64,000 bases of DNA from DATJPR01 sp035506295 (GTDB lineage Bacteria; Bacteroidota; Ignavibacteria; UBA10030; UBA6906): positions 1 to 64,000 of the forward strand of contig DATJPR010000044.1 in the NCBI GenBank assembly GCA_035506295.1. The letters are read 5' to 3'. The notes beneath the pieces are model-generated. The model ran no database searches, was not told the DNA's origin, and saw nothing but the letters and a program-made list of their open reading frames with translations. Made by a program: the position numbers and the translations under genes. Positions 7,878-15,120 of this stretch are shown in pieces; the first letter of the stretch is position 1, and every line of letters begins with the position of its first letter.

Positions 7878-9980
7878 ATGAAGGAATATACGCCTGACCG
7901 CATCCGCAACGTGGCCCTCATCGGGCACGGAGGGGCGGGGAAGACATCTCTCACCGAGGCCATGATCTTCTCCGCCGGAGGTACAACCCGCCTCGGCAAG
8001 GTCGAAGAGGGGAACACCCTCTCCGATTATCATTCCGACGAAACTTCCCGCCAGATTTCCATCAACACCTCCCTTCTCTTCTCCGAGTGGAAAAACACGA
8101 AGATCAACATCCTCGACACTCCCGGCTATCTCGATTTCACCGGGGAGGTGAAGGAGGCGCTTCGTGTCGCCGACACCGCCGTCGTGCTGGTGAAGGCCGT
8201 CGAAGGACCTGAGGTGGGAACTGAGATCGTCGTCCGCTATGCCGCGGAGTACGGCTGCGGATGTGTCTACGTGGTGAACAAGGTGGATCAGGAAAACGCC
8301 GACTTCGACAGGGCCGTCGAACAGACCCGCGAAGGTCTGAGCCATGACATCGTGCCTATGCAGTTCCCGCTCAAACAAGGGCTGGGATTCGACACGATCA
8401 TCGATGTCGTGAGGATGAAGGCGTTGAAGTACCAACCGGGAGGGAATGGAAAAGCTACGGAAACGGAGATCCCCGCGGAAGTGAAGGCCAGGGCGGAGAC
8501 GCTCCACCAGCAGCTCCTCGAGGCGGTGGCCGAGACCGACGAGACGCTCCTGAACAAATACCTCGAAGCGGGGACGCTGTCGGACGACGATCTCCGCTCG
8601 GGGATCAAGTCGGGCGTCCGATCAAGAAAACTCTTCCCCCTGCTCTGTCTCTCCGCGACGCAAAACGTCGGCGCGTCATCGCTTCTCGACTATTTGGTCG
8701 ACTTCACACCGGCCCCGTCAGAACGGGAGCCGGCCGAAGCAACAGTAGCGGGCGCGAACGGGCAAACCATCACAGTTCCCGCGGACCCGGCCGGTCAAAC
8801 GGCGCTGTTCACCTTCAAGACGGTGTCCGAATCCCACGTAGGAGAGCTCTCGTTCTTCCGTGTCTACGGGGGAACAGCCATGCCCGGTCTCGATCTCGTC
8901 AACGGGACCAATGGGAAGACGGAACGGCTCGCACAGTTGTACGTGATGAACGGAAAAGACCGGAAGGAGATCGGCAAGCTGCTCGCCGGCGATCTTGGAG
9001 CTGTCGTGAAGCTGAAAGACACACATACGAACGATACGCTGGGAGCCAAGGGCGTGAATGTCGTGTTCCCGCCGATTCACTTCCCCGAGCCGGTCTTCCA
9101 TGCGGCGATCGTCGCGAAGGCGAAGGGCGACGAGGATAAAATCGCGACCGGCCTCCATACCCTTCACGAAGAAGACCCGACGTTCGTGATGAAGGTCGAT
9201 GGGGAACTTCACCAGACCGTGTTGAGCGGGCAGGGAGAGCTCCATCTTGATGTGGTCGTCAACCGATTGAAACAGCGCTACAGCGTCGAGGTCGATCTCT
9301 TCGAGCCGAAGGTTGCCTACCGGGAAACGATCAAGGCCGTCGTGAAGGACGCGGAGTACAAGCACAAGAAGCAGACGGGCGGCCATGGGCAGTACGGCCA
9401 TGTGCACCTGCGCCTCGAGCCGTTGAAACGCGGTCAGGGTTTTGAGTTCCTCGACGAAATCGTCGGCGGCGTGGTCCCCGGCAAGTTCATCCCCGCAGTC
9501 GAGAAGGGAGTGGTCGAATCGATGAAGGACGGCGTCATCGCGGGATACCCGGTGGTCGATGTCCGCGTGGCGCTTCATTATGGATCGTACCATGACGTAG
9601 ATTCGTCCGAAATGGCATTCAAGATCGCCGGGTCGCAGGCCTTCAAGAAGGGATTCCTCGAGGCCAAGCCGGTATTGCTGGAACCGATCTACACGATCGA
9701 AGTGAAAGTTCCGGAAGATGCCATGGGGGATGTCATGGGAGACATCTCGTCGCGGCGGGGAAAAATCGCGGGCATGGAATCCGTGGGGAAATACCAGGTG
9801 ATCCGGGCGACCGTCCCCGCAGCCGAGCTTCACAAATACGCGACGATCCTGCGGTCCAAGACCGGCGGGAGGGGCGTCTTTAAGGCCACCTTCTCACACT
9901 ACGAGGAGATGCCGCGAGAACAAGCCGAAAAGGTGATTGCCGCCGCGGAGAAAAACAAGAACAAAGAGGTCGAGGCATAA
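7878..9980 (+). CDS. Elongation factor G-like GTPase (EF-G paralogue)
   Basis: This is a translational GTPase of the EF-G family, 700 residues. The G domain has G1 GHGGAGKTS at residues 16-24, G3 DTPGY from residue 80 and G4 NKVD from residue 134. Domains II, III, IV and V follow, including GGHGQYGHV in domain IV and the GDVMGDISSRRG motif in domain V. The G1 motif (GHGGAGKTS instead of AHIDAGKTT) and the absence of neighbouring rpsL, rpsG or tuf point to a second EF-G-like protein, not the main fusA. The role may be ribosome recycling or stress translation. GGAGG at 7860-7864 precedes the ATG at 7878, though 13 bases away; an in-frame ATG at 7842 is possible. Confidence 0.88.
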   Translation: MKEYTPDRIRNVALIGHGGAGKTSLTEAMIFSAGGTTRLGKVEEGNTLSDYHSDETSRQISINTSLLFSEWKNTKINILDTPGYLDFTGEVKEALRVADTAVVLVKAVEGPEVGTEIVVRYAAEYGCGCVYVVNKVDQENADFDRAVEQTREGLSHDIVPMQFPLKQGLGFDTIIDVVRMKALKYQPGGNGKATETEIPAEVKARAETLHQQLLEAVAETDETLLNKYLEAGTLSDDDLRSGIKSGVRSRKLFPLLCLSATQNVGASSLLDYLVDFTPAPSEREPAEATVAGANGQTITVPADPAGQTALFTFKTVSESHVGELSFFRVYGGTAMPGLDLVNGTNGKTERLAQLYVMNGKDRKEIGKLLAGDLGAVVKLKDTHTNDTLGAKGVNVVFPPIHFPEPVFHAAIVAKAKGDEDKIATGLHTLHEEDPTFVMKVDGELHQTVLSGQGELHLDVVVNRLKQRYSVEVDLFEPKVAYRETIKAVVKDAEYKHKKQTGGHGQYGHVHLRLEPLKRGQGFEFLDEIVGGVVPGKFIPAVEKGVVESMKDGVIAGYPVVDVRVALHYGSYHDVDSSEMAFKIAGSQAFKKGFLEAKPVLLEPIYTIEVKVPEDAMGDVMGDISSRRGKIAGMESVGKYQVIRATVPAAELHKYATILRSKTGGRGVFKATFSHYEEMPREQAEKVIAAAEKNKNKEVEA

Positions 9981-10024
9981 GGTCGACTGGCCGCCGGAGC
10001 TTCGCACCCCGTTATTCGGTGCCG

Positions 10025-10101
10025 AACAGGTAGCGCACAGCATTCAGCGAGAAGATGCCTCGAGCACTCACCGCTTATTGCTCTTCGCTACCTGTTTTTT
10101 T
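10025..10101 (+). terminator. Putative intrinsic terminator after the EF-G-like gene
   Basis: An 11-base arm at 10025-10035 is perfectly complementary to 10086-10096, directly followed by a run of T (10095-10101). The 50-base loop is unusually long for a terminator and may contain a further helix or reflect an attenuator-like leader for the HIT gene. Confidence 0.55.
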
Positions 10102-10124
10102 CTTGTCGAAGGAAAGGAGCACGT

Positions 10125-10673
10125 ATGGATCGCATGTGGTCTCCCTGGCGGTCCCGGTATATTGCCACGTTCCATGAACCGAAGGAAAAGAAAAAGGGCG
10201 ACGCGAGCATTTTTACCGCCGCTCTGAATGCCGGCGACGACGACGAGCACCTCATCGTCTGGCGGTCCAGGCTCTGCTTCGTAATCATGAACCGGTATCC
10301 ATACAACAGCGGTCACGTGATGATCGTACCGAACCGCCAGACGGATGATTTTCTCTCTCTCTCGGTTGAAGAACAGGCGGACGTCATGCGGACGCTGCAG
10401 ATGGCGGTGCGGGCATTGACGACGGCGGTCCATCCCGAGGGGTTCAACATCGGCGCGAACCTCGGCAAGGTCGGCGGGGCCGGCGTCGATGACCACGTGC
10501 ACTTCCATGTGGTCCCCCGCTGGAACGGGGACACGAATTTCATGCCGGTGGTGGCGGACACGAAGGTGATCTCCGAGGACATGAAGGCGACGTTGACAAA
10601 GTTGAGGAAAGCGTTTCAGGACATGGACGGCGAAGAGGGACGATCGAAACCCATTTCCGCCCCGAATCGCTAA
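10125..10673 (+). CDS. HIT-family nucleotide hydrolase
   Basis: This is a histidine-triad enzyme that cleaves nucleotide phosphates or phosphoramidates such as Ap4A-type dinucleotides. The 182 residues contain the HIT signature HVHFHVVP with histidines 124, 126 and 128. Typical upstream elements are the MDRMWSPWRSRYI opening, the CFVIMNRYPYNSGHVMIVPNR strand and GFNIGANLGKVGGAG. The N-terminal WSPWR segment is characteristic of the bacterial Ap4A-phosphorylase-like subgroup. AAAGGAG lies just upstream of the ATG. It stands alone between a terminator-like hairpin and the ECF sigma operon. Confidence 0.9.
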   Translation: MDRMWSPWRSRYIATFHEPKEKKKGDASIFTAALNAGDDDEHLIVWRSRLCFVIMNRYPYNSGHVMIVPNRQTDDFLSLSVEEQADVMRTLQMAVRALTTAVHPEGFNIGANLGKVGGAGVDDHVHFHVVPRWNGDTNFMPVVADTKVISEDMKATLTKLRKAFQDMDGEEGRSKPISAPNR

Positions 10674-10736
10674 AATTGCGACAATTAAACGTTTCCCCAC
10701 GGGTAATGTCAAAGATACACAGACCTGAATGGTTGC

Positions 10737-11306
10737 ATGGAACCGCCTTCAGACCTTGAACTTGTGGAGGCAGTCCGGAACGGCAACCGTCAGGCATTCA
10801 CCGACCTGATGAGACGCTACCAGACCCGCGTGTACTGGGTCTCGCGCCGCATTGTCGGTACGCACGAGGATGCGGACGATGTCGCGCAGGAAACCTTCGT
10901 CAAGGCTTTCACCTCGCTTGGCGATTTCAGGGGAGACTCAAGTCTTTTCACCTGGCTCTATCGCATCGCGGTCAACCTGTCGCTCAACGTCGTCCGGAAG
11001 CGCCAGCTCGTGAACTATCTGAGGGAAAGCGACATCATCAACCGGTTTTTTCCGTCGGGCGACGACCCGTCGGCGAACGTCGAGCTCAAAGAGACGGAAT
11101 CAATGATCGAGCGGGCGGTCGCGAGGCTTCCGGAAAAACAGCGGGCGGTGTTTGTGCTCCGGTACTATGATGAGCTTTCGTACGAGGAGATTTCGGAGAT
11201 CCTCAAGACATCCATTGGCGGCTTGAAAGCAAATTACTTTCACGCCCTGCGAAAAGTGCAGGAGTTCTTGAAACATGAAACTTCGGGCGGACAAGACCAT
11301 CCCTGA
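10737..11306 (+). CDS. ECF-type RNA polymerase sigma factor
   Basis: The product directs RNA polymerase to stress or envelope-response promoters. The 189 residues contain sigma region 2 (DADDVAQETFVKAF and GDSSLFTWLYRIAVNLSLN, about residues 40-90) and region 4 with the helix-turn-helix (LPEKQRAVFVLRYYDELSYEEI, about residues 125-180). Region 3 is absent, as expected for the ECF group. The last 32 bases overlap the next gene, a predicted membrane protein, so the two are translationally coupled. This is the typical sigma/anti-sigma arrangement. No recognisable autoregulated promoter was found in the 63 bases upstream. Confidence 0.93.
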   Translation: MEPPSDLELVEAVRNGNRQAFTDLMRRYQTRVYWVSRRIVGTHEDADDVAQETFVKAFTSLGDFRGDSSLFTWLYRIAVNLSLNVVRKRQLVNYLRESDIINRFFPSGDDPSANVELKETESMIERAVARLPEKQRAVFVLRYYDELSYEEISEILKTSIGGLKANYFHALRKVQEFLKHETSGGQDHP

Positions 11307-11802
11307 CGACCTGGCGGAGCGGTCGCTCGTCGAGGAGATCAAAACACTTGCCAGCCAGTCACCTGATCCGGGCCGGACAGAACGGCCTGCGGCGTACTGG
11401 GCGAACCTGCTCGTGAGGACCAATCAACGGATCGATGACGCGACAAGCACGCGCGCCCTCTCCATCAGCTGGGCCGCCCGCGTGGCGATCCCGGGCGTTG
11501 TGGCCGTTCTCTGCTTTGTGTTTGCCCTGCATTACTATGCCCCTGAGCGGCCAGAGCTGGCCGCCAGCTTGAATTCGGTGGTGCAGACGCTTCCCGATCA
11601 GACGGTCGATTCGCTCCTCGTGGCCGGGGCAGGGCAGGGGGAGGGTGCGCTTCCGGCAATGGGCATCGGCGACGAAATCCTCCAGGTATCGCGGGAACAG
11701 GTTGCCGATTATATGATCGACAACGGGAGGGAAACTCAGCTGATTGAGGCGATGGATGATCAGCAGGCGAACGCTTTCCTCAACGCGCTGTCTCAAGAAT
11801 AA
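11275..11802 (+). CDS. Putative membrane anti-sigma factor
   Basis: The 175-residue protein has a charged N-terminal cytoplasmic part (about residues 1-65), one transmembrane helix (about residues 67-85, VAIPGVVAVLCFVFAL) and a C-terminal extracytoplasmic part ending in an acidic helix (QLIEAMDDQQANAFLNAL). The overlap with the sigma gene and the single-span topology are what support an anti-sigma role. No zinc-binding HxxxCxxC motif of the ZAS class is visible, so it would be an atypical anti-sigma factor. GGAG at 11261-11264 precedes the ATG inside the sigma gene. Confidence 0.62.
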   Translation: MKLRADKTIPDDLAERSLVEEIKTLASQSPDPGRTERPAAYWANLLVRTNQRIDDATSTRALSISWAARVAIPGVVAVLCFVFALHYYAPERPELAASLNSVVQTLPDQTVDSLLVAGAGQGEGALPAMGIGDEILQVSREQVADYMIDNGRETQLIEAMDDQQANAFLNALSQE

Positions 11803-11825
11803 ACTCCAGGGAGCAGAGACTATCC

Positions 11826-12317
11826 ATGAAATCACTGGTAAGAGCGTTGTGCGTTCTAGCGTTGGCCGGCGCATCTGCGATGGCTCAAGCGCCGGCAAAT
11901 GGGCAGGGGCAAGGACAGGTGCAGGGGGAGAAGCCCATCGAGCGACTGGAGCGGTTGCGAAATCTCCGCATGGTGGAAATGCTCGACCTGAAGGAGGACC
12001 AGTCCGTACGGTTCTTCGCCCGGCTCAAGGAGCACGATCAGGCCAGGCATGAACTGCGCAAGCAGCGGAACGACATCCTCGACCAGGTCGAGAGGCTGGT
12101 GAGGAACCATGCAGCCGACGCGGAATACGAAGCGCCCTTTGCTCAGATTGCAGCCATCGATCAGAAACTTTCGGAAGAGAACCGATCCTTCTTTGCGGGG
12201 CTGGGTGACATCCTGACAACCGAACAGCGCGGCAAGCTTCTTCTTTTTGAACGCCGCTTCGAAAGTGAGCTGCGCGATGCCATCAGGGAAGCTCGGCTGC
12301 GCAGGGCGGGCCAGTAA
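11826..12317 (+). CDS. Spy/CpxP-like periplasmic protein
   Basis: This 163-residue exported protein has a clear signal peptide (residues 1-20, cleaved after SAMAQA) and a Gln/Gly-rich spacer. The mature part is all-helical and rich in Arg/Glu/Leu (RLERLRNLRMVEMLDLKE, ILTTEQRGKLLLFERRF). The L-T-x-x-Q-R-like segment and helical pattern recall the Spy/CpxP/zraP periplasmic chaperone and sensor families. GGGAG upstream supports the ATG. As third gene of the sigma operon it is probably either the periplasmic stress sensor or an effector of the ECF response. The family call is tentative. Confidence 0.68.
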   Translation: MKSLVRALCVLALAGASAMAQAPANGQGQGQVQGEKPIERLERLRNLRMVEMLDLKEDQSVRFFARLKEHDQARHELRKQRNDILDQVERLVRNHAADAEYEAPFAQIAAIDQKLSEENRSFFAGLGDILTTEQRGKLLLFERRFESELRDAIREARLRRAGQ

Positions 12318-12354
12318 GTCGTGCCGGAATTCCCGACTCGGCTGGCTACCTTCG

Positions 12355-12397
12355 CTTGACCTTCAAGAAACTCCGTGGTATCTTGACCTTCCAAGAA
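12355..12397. repeat. Direct repeat pair CTTGACCTTC(C)AAGAA
   Basis: Copies start at 12355 and 12382, 27 bases apart. Each has partial dyad symmetry (CTTG...CAAG). The first copy contains the -35 hexamer and the second overlaps the -10 hexamer of the predicted promoter, the geometry expected for paired operator sites. Confidence 0.5.
12356..12384 (+). promoter_or_regulatory. Putative sigma-70 promoter upstream of the cytochrome gene
   Basis: TTGACC at 12356-12361, a 17-base spacer, and TATCTT at 12379-12384. It lies inside the direct-repeat pair. Confidence 0.5.
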
Positions 12398-12811
12398 TGA
12401 GAGATTTCTCAATCTTGATTTACTCTTCGCACGTTTGAAAAGGAGATTTTCCTCCAAACGGATTATTTGCGACTATCAAGATCACCATTCTGGCAGAACT
12501 ACCGAATCTGTATCTATTTTCCACAGTTTTCCCGTCCCACTGTCGGAATTCCCGAATCCCCTCGCGCACCCCGTTTGGCATAACTGTTGGGTTCTTTTTC
12601 GCGTCCTGAGCCCTGACGGGTCGCTTCTGACCCTTTGCAGAGCATCAGCCTAATTTCAGGCCGTTCTTTCCAGGTGCGATGCGGGATCGCGCACGCCGCT
12701 CGCAATCTTCAGATTCAGGTTTTCGCAGCTTCGAGTGTACCCGGGTGTCGATGATGGGTTTGCATGGCCGGGCACAGTGAATTGATCAACCAACAGAAAG
12801 GGCACAGTATC

Positions 12812-15031
12812 ATGAAGCGCCTTGTTTCTGCTTTTCTCGCCCTCCTCTTGAGCGCTCTCTGCATCGGAGTTCTTGATGCGGCGGCGGCGATCCGTATTCG
12901 GGAGGTCGGCAAAGCGCTCAACGATAACCCCGGGATGACGTGGTCCATCGTCAATGGACTCCGGGTGGTCCCGCGAGGGGTGAAGGTGTTTTTGGTAGTT
13001 GACACCGCCAGCAGCAAGGCCGGTGGAACGGTTGCCTGGACGATGACCGGCAAACCTTCGGGTTCCGCCGCAGCGTTGGACAGCTCCACCAGCCTCGGAA
13101 CCTCGTTCACGACTGACAGCATCGGCTATTACTACATCACGGTCACTGCTGGAAGCCAGAGCGATGTCGACTCGATCTTTGCGGGAACGTACATGGGAGT
13201 CTCGAGCGTCGGCGGGGCCTGTGCCACGTGCCATCGCTCCGGCCCGATCCCGCCCTCATTGACGGGTCCGTTCCAGGATTGGCAGGGCACGGGACATGCC
13301 CAGATCTTCGCGCAGGGTATTTCCGGTCAATTGGAAGTTGATGCGCTTGTAAAATCCGGCCTCTACAAAGGAAGCTGCGTCCAATGCCATACAGTCGGCT
13401 GGGAGCCATCCAAGAACAACGGGAACTTTGGCTACGTCGCGCATTGGACAGTGACTGACACGAGCCACGTCACGAACCCCGGTCAAAAGGGTTGGGACTC
13501 AACGTGGTTCGCGGGACTTCCGCTTGCTCCTGATGGCAGCGGCAATCTCTTCATTCCGACCGATCCTACTCGCGCCCGGTTCCATGCCATGCCGGCAAAC
13601 ATGCAGGCTCTTGGCACCATCGGTTGCGAGAGCTGTCATGGTCCGTTGGCCCAACATGGTGATTTCAATAGCGGGTTCGCGGGCGAAGGCTCGGTAGCAA
13701 TTTCGTACAGCGCCGACCTCTGCAACCAATGCCACAACGGCTCGACGCGCCATACCATCGGTACGTATTTCAATATGTCGGTCCATGCAAAGTATCCGCC
13801 GGTCGAACCCAACGCAACATGCGCTCCGTGCCACCAGGGCTACTCGATCGTCAAGTGGTCTGAAAGCGGAAAGGACACCACGGGCTGGGCATCGACGCTC
13901 ACCGCCGACCAGCTCAATACGCCAATCGCCTGCGTGGCTTGCCACGATCCGCACAAGGCCGCGACAATCAATGCCGATGGCACCCTGGATCCAGGACTGC
14001 GTGACCTTTCCGTCGGTCATCTCCGGAACGGTTATCAATTCACGCCTCCCGGCGCAAGCGAAGTCTGTTCGTTCTGCCACAGCTCGCGCTATAGCGTGAC
14101 GACACGTGTTCTGCCCAACAGCCCGCCGTACTACGGAATCACCTCGCGCTTCGGACCCCACGACAATCCGCAGTATGATATGTTCGTCGGTTCGAATGGC
14201 TATCAGTTCGGCGACACGTCGTTCACCGGCGTGAATACGCATATGGGTCTTGCCGACGGATGCGTCACCTGCCACATGCAGGATCGTGTCCGCATCACCA
14301 ATGGCAAGTCGAACAACAATCCGCAGGCGAACCACAGCATGTCGATGACCGACACTGCCTACGGCTTTAATCCGAGGGCCGTTTGCACCAACTGCCACGG
14401 CTCCATCAATGACTATAACGATGTCAAGGCCTTCTACGATTTCGACCGCAACGGCCGGATCGAGGGCGTGCAAACGGAAATCCAGGGACTTCTGAATCAG
14501 GTGTTTGCGATTCTGCCGAAGGATACGGTCAGCGGCGTCGTGTCGATTGCTGCGACGGGAAGTAAAGTTACCCATGCTGACTCGGTTGCGCTGAAGAACC
14601 GCCTGGATCTCGTTGCTGGCATCTGGAACTATCAATTTGTGAGCAGCGACGGAAGCATGGGCGTCCACAACGCGGAGTATGCCGCCCGTCTGCTGTACAA
14701 GACCCTCGGCTGGACACCGCTCTGGGTGAAGGACGTCCCGGGAGCAGTTCCGACGTCGTATACGCTCGACCAGAACTACCCGAACCCGTTCAACCCCTCG
14801 ACGGTCATTCGGTTCTCGTTGCCCAAGGAATCCCCGGTGAAGCTACAGGTGTTTGACATCACCGGCGCGCTCGTCAAGACACTTCTTGATGAGGCAGTCC
14901 GTCCCGGAAACAAGGAAGTGGTGTGGGATGGGACCAATCAGGCCGGGATGAAGGTCGCCAGCGGCATGTATCTCTACCGCCTGGAATCGGAAAACTTCGT
15001 CGCTGCGAAGAAGATGCTGCTCCTGAAGTAA
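12812..15031 (+). CDS. Nine-heme cytochrome c with T9SS sorting domain
   Basis: This is a predicted surface or secreted electron carrier. The 739-residue protein has a signal peptide (about residues 1-25), an Ig/PKD-like domain (about 30-125), and nine CxxCH heme-binding motifs beginning at residues 137, 189, 272, 304, 337, 374, 419, 484 and 525. It ends in a T9SS type-A sorting domain from about residue 649 (NYPNPFNPSTVIRFSLP, then the ITGALVKTL and GMYLYRL strands). The ATG at 12812 is chosen because it opens a good signal peptide; the frame is open to 12764. Sec export plus T9SS would place heme-loaded protein at the outer surface. Partner reductases are not in the window. Its place beside sprA is consistent. 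Confidence 0.92.
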   Translation: MKRLVSAFLALLLSALCIGVLDAAAAIRIREVGKALNDNPGMTWSIVNGLRVVPRGVKVFLVVDTASSKAGGTVAWTMTGKPSGSAAALDSSTSLGTSFTTDSIGYYYITVTAGSQSDVDSIFAGTYMGVSSVGGACATCHRSGPIPPSLTGPFQDWQGTGHAQIFAQGISGQLEVDALVKSGLYKGSCVQCHTVGWEPSKNNGNFGYVAHWTVTDTSHVTNPGQKGWDSTWFAGLPLAPDGSGNLFIPTDPTRARFHAMPANMQALGTIGCESCHGPLAQHGDFNSGFAGEGSVAISYSADLCNQCHNGSTRHTIGTYFNMSVHAKYPPVEPNATCAPCHQGYSIVKWSESGKDTTGWASTLTADQLNTPIACVACHDPHKAATINADGTLDPGLRDLSVGHLRNGYQFTPPGASEVCSFCHSSRYSVTTRVLPNSPPYYGITSRFGPHDNPQYDMFVGSNGYQFGDTSFTGVNTHMGLADGCVTCHMQDRVRITNGKSNNNPQANHSMSMTDTAYGFNPRAVCTNCHGSINDYNDVKAFYDFDRNGRIEGVQTEIQGLLNQVFAILPKDTVSGVVSIAATGSKVTHADSVALKNRLDLVAGIWNYQFVSSDGSMGVHNAEYAARLLYKTLGWTPLWVKDVPGAVPTSYTLDQNYPNPFNPSTVIRFSLPKESPVKLQVFDITGALVKTLLDEAVRPGNKEVVWDGTNQAGMKVASGMYLYRLESENFVAAKKMLLLK

Positions 15032-15073
15032 CGGGGCGATCGAGGTCTTCTCAGGCGACTGCAAAATCATCAT

Positions 15074-15109
15074 GGCAAAGGCAGGCGGCGCATGCTGTCT
15101 GCCTTTGCC
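15074..15109 (+). terminator. Hairpin terminator after the cytochrome gene
   Basis: Perfect 11-bp arms at 15074-15084 and 15099-15109 with a 14-base GC-rich loop, followed by a weak T-rich stretch (gttcttgt). It lies 43 bases after the stop codon and a few bases before the next start, so it would separate the two genes or attenuate transcription between them. Confidence 0.6.
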
Positions 15110-15120
15110 GTTCTTGTATG

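Larger units (their letters stand above)
12318..12811. other. 494-base non-coding leader upstream of the multiheme cytochrome
   Basis: The stretch has no convincing ORF. It holds a promoter-like pair at 12356-12384, two near-identical 15-16 base direct repeats (12355-12369 and 12382-12397), and a hairpin with GTTTG/CAAAC ends at 12433-12459. A GGGTC/GACCC mini-stem lies around 12620-12635. If the promoter is real, the cytochrome mRNA has a leader of about 420 bases. Confidence 0.5.

Noticed and set aside
12572..12592. Sigma-54-like TTGGCATAACTGTTGG
   Set aside because: The -24 GG is present but the -12 element reads GG instead of GC, and no enhancer-type site or sigma-54 activator is nearby.
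12435..12653. 72-residue + strand frame in the cytochrome leader
   Set aside because: The start overlaps a hairpin, composition is non-coding-like, and no homologous features are seen.
13499..14668. 389-residue minus-strand frame opposite the cytochrome gene
   Set aside because: It is the complement of a clearly coding region with nine CxxCH motifs; no independent coding signal.
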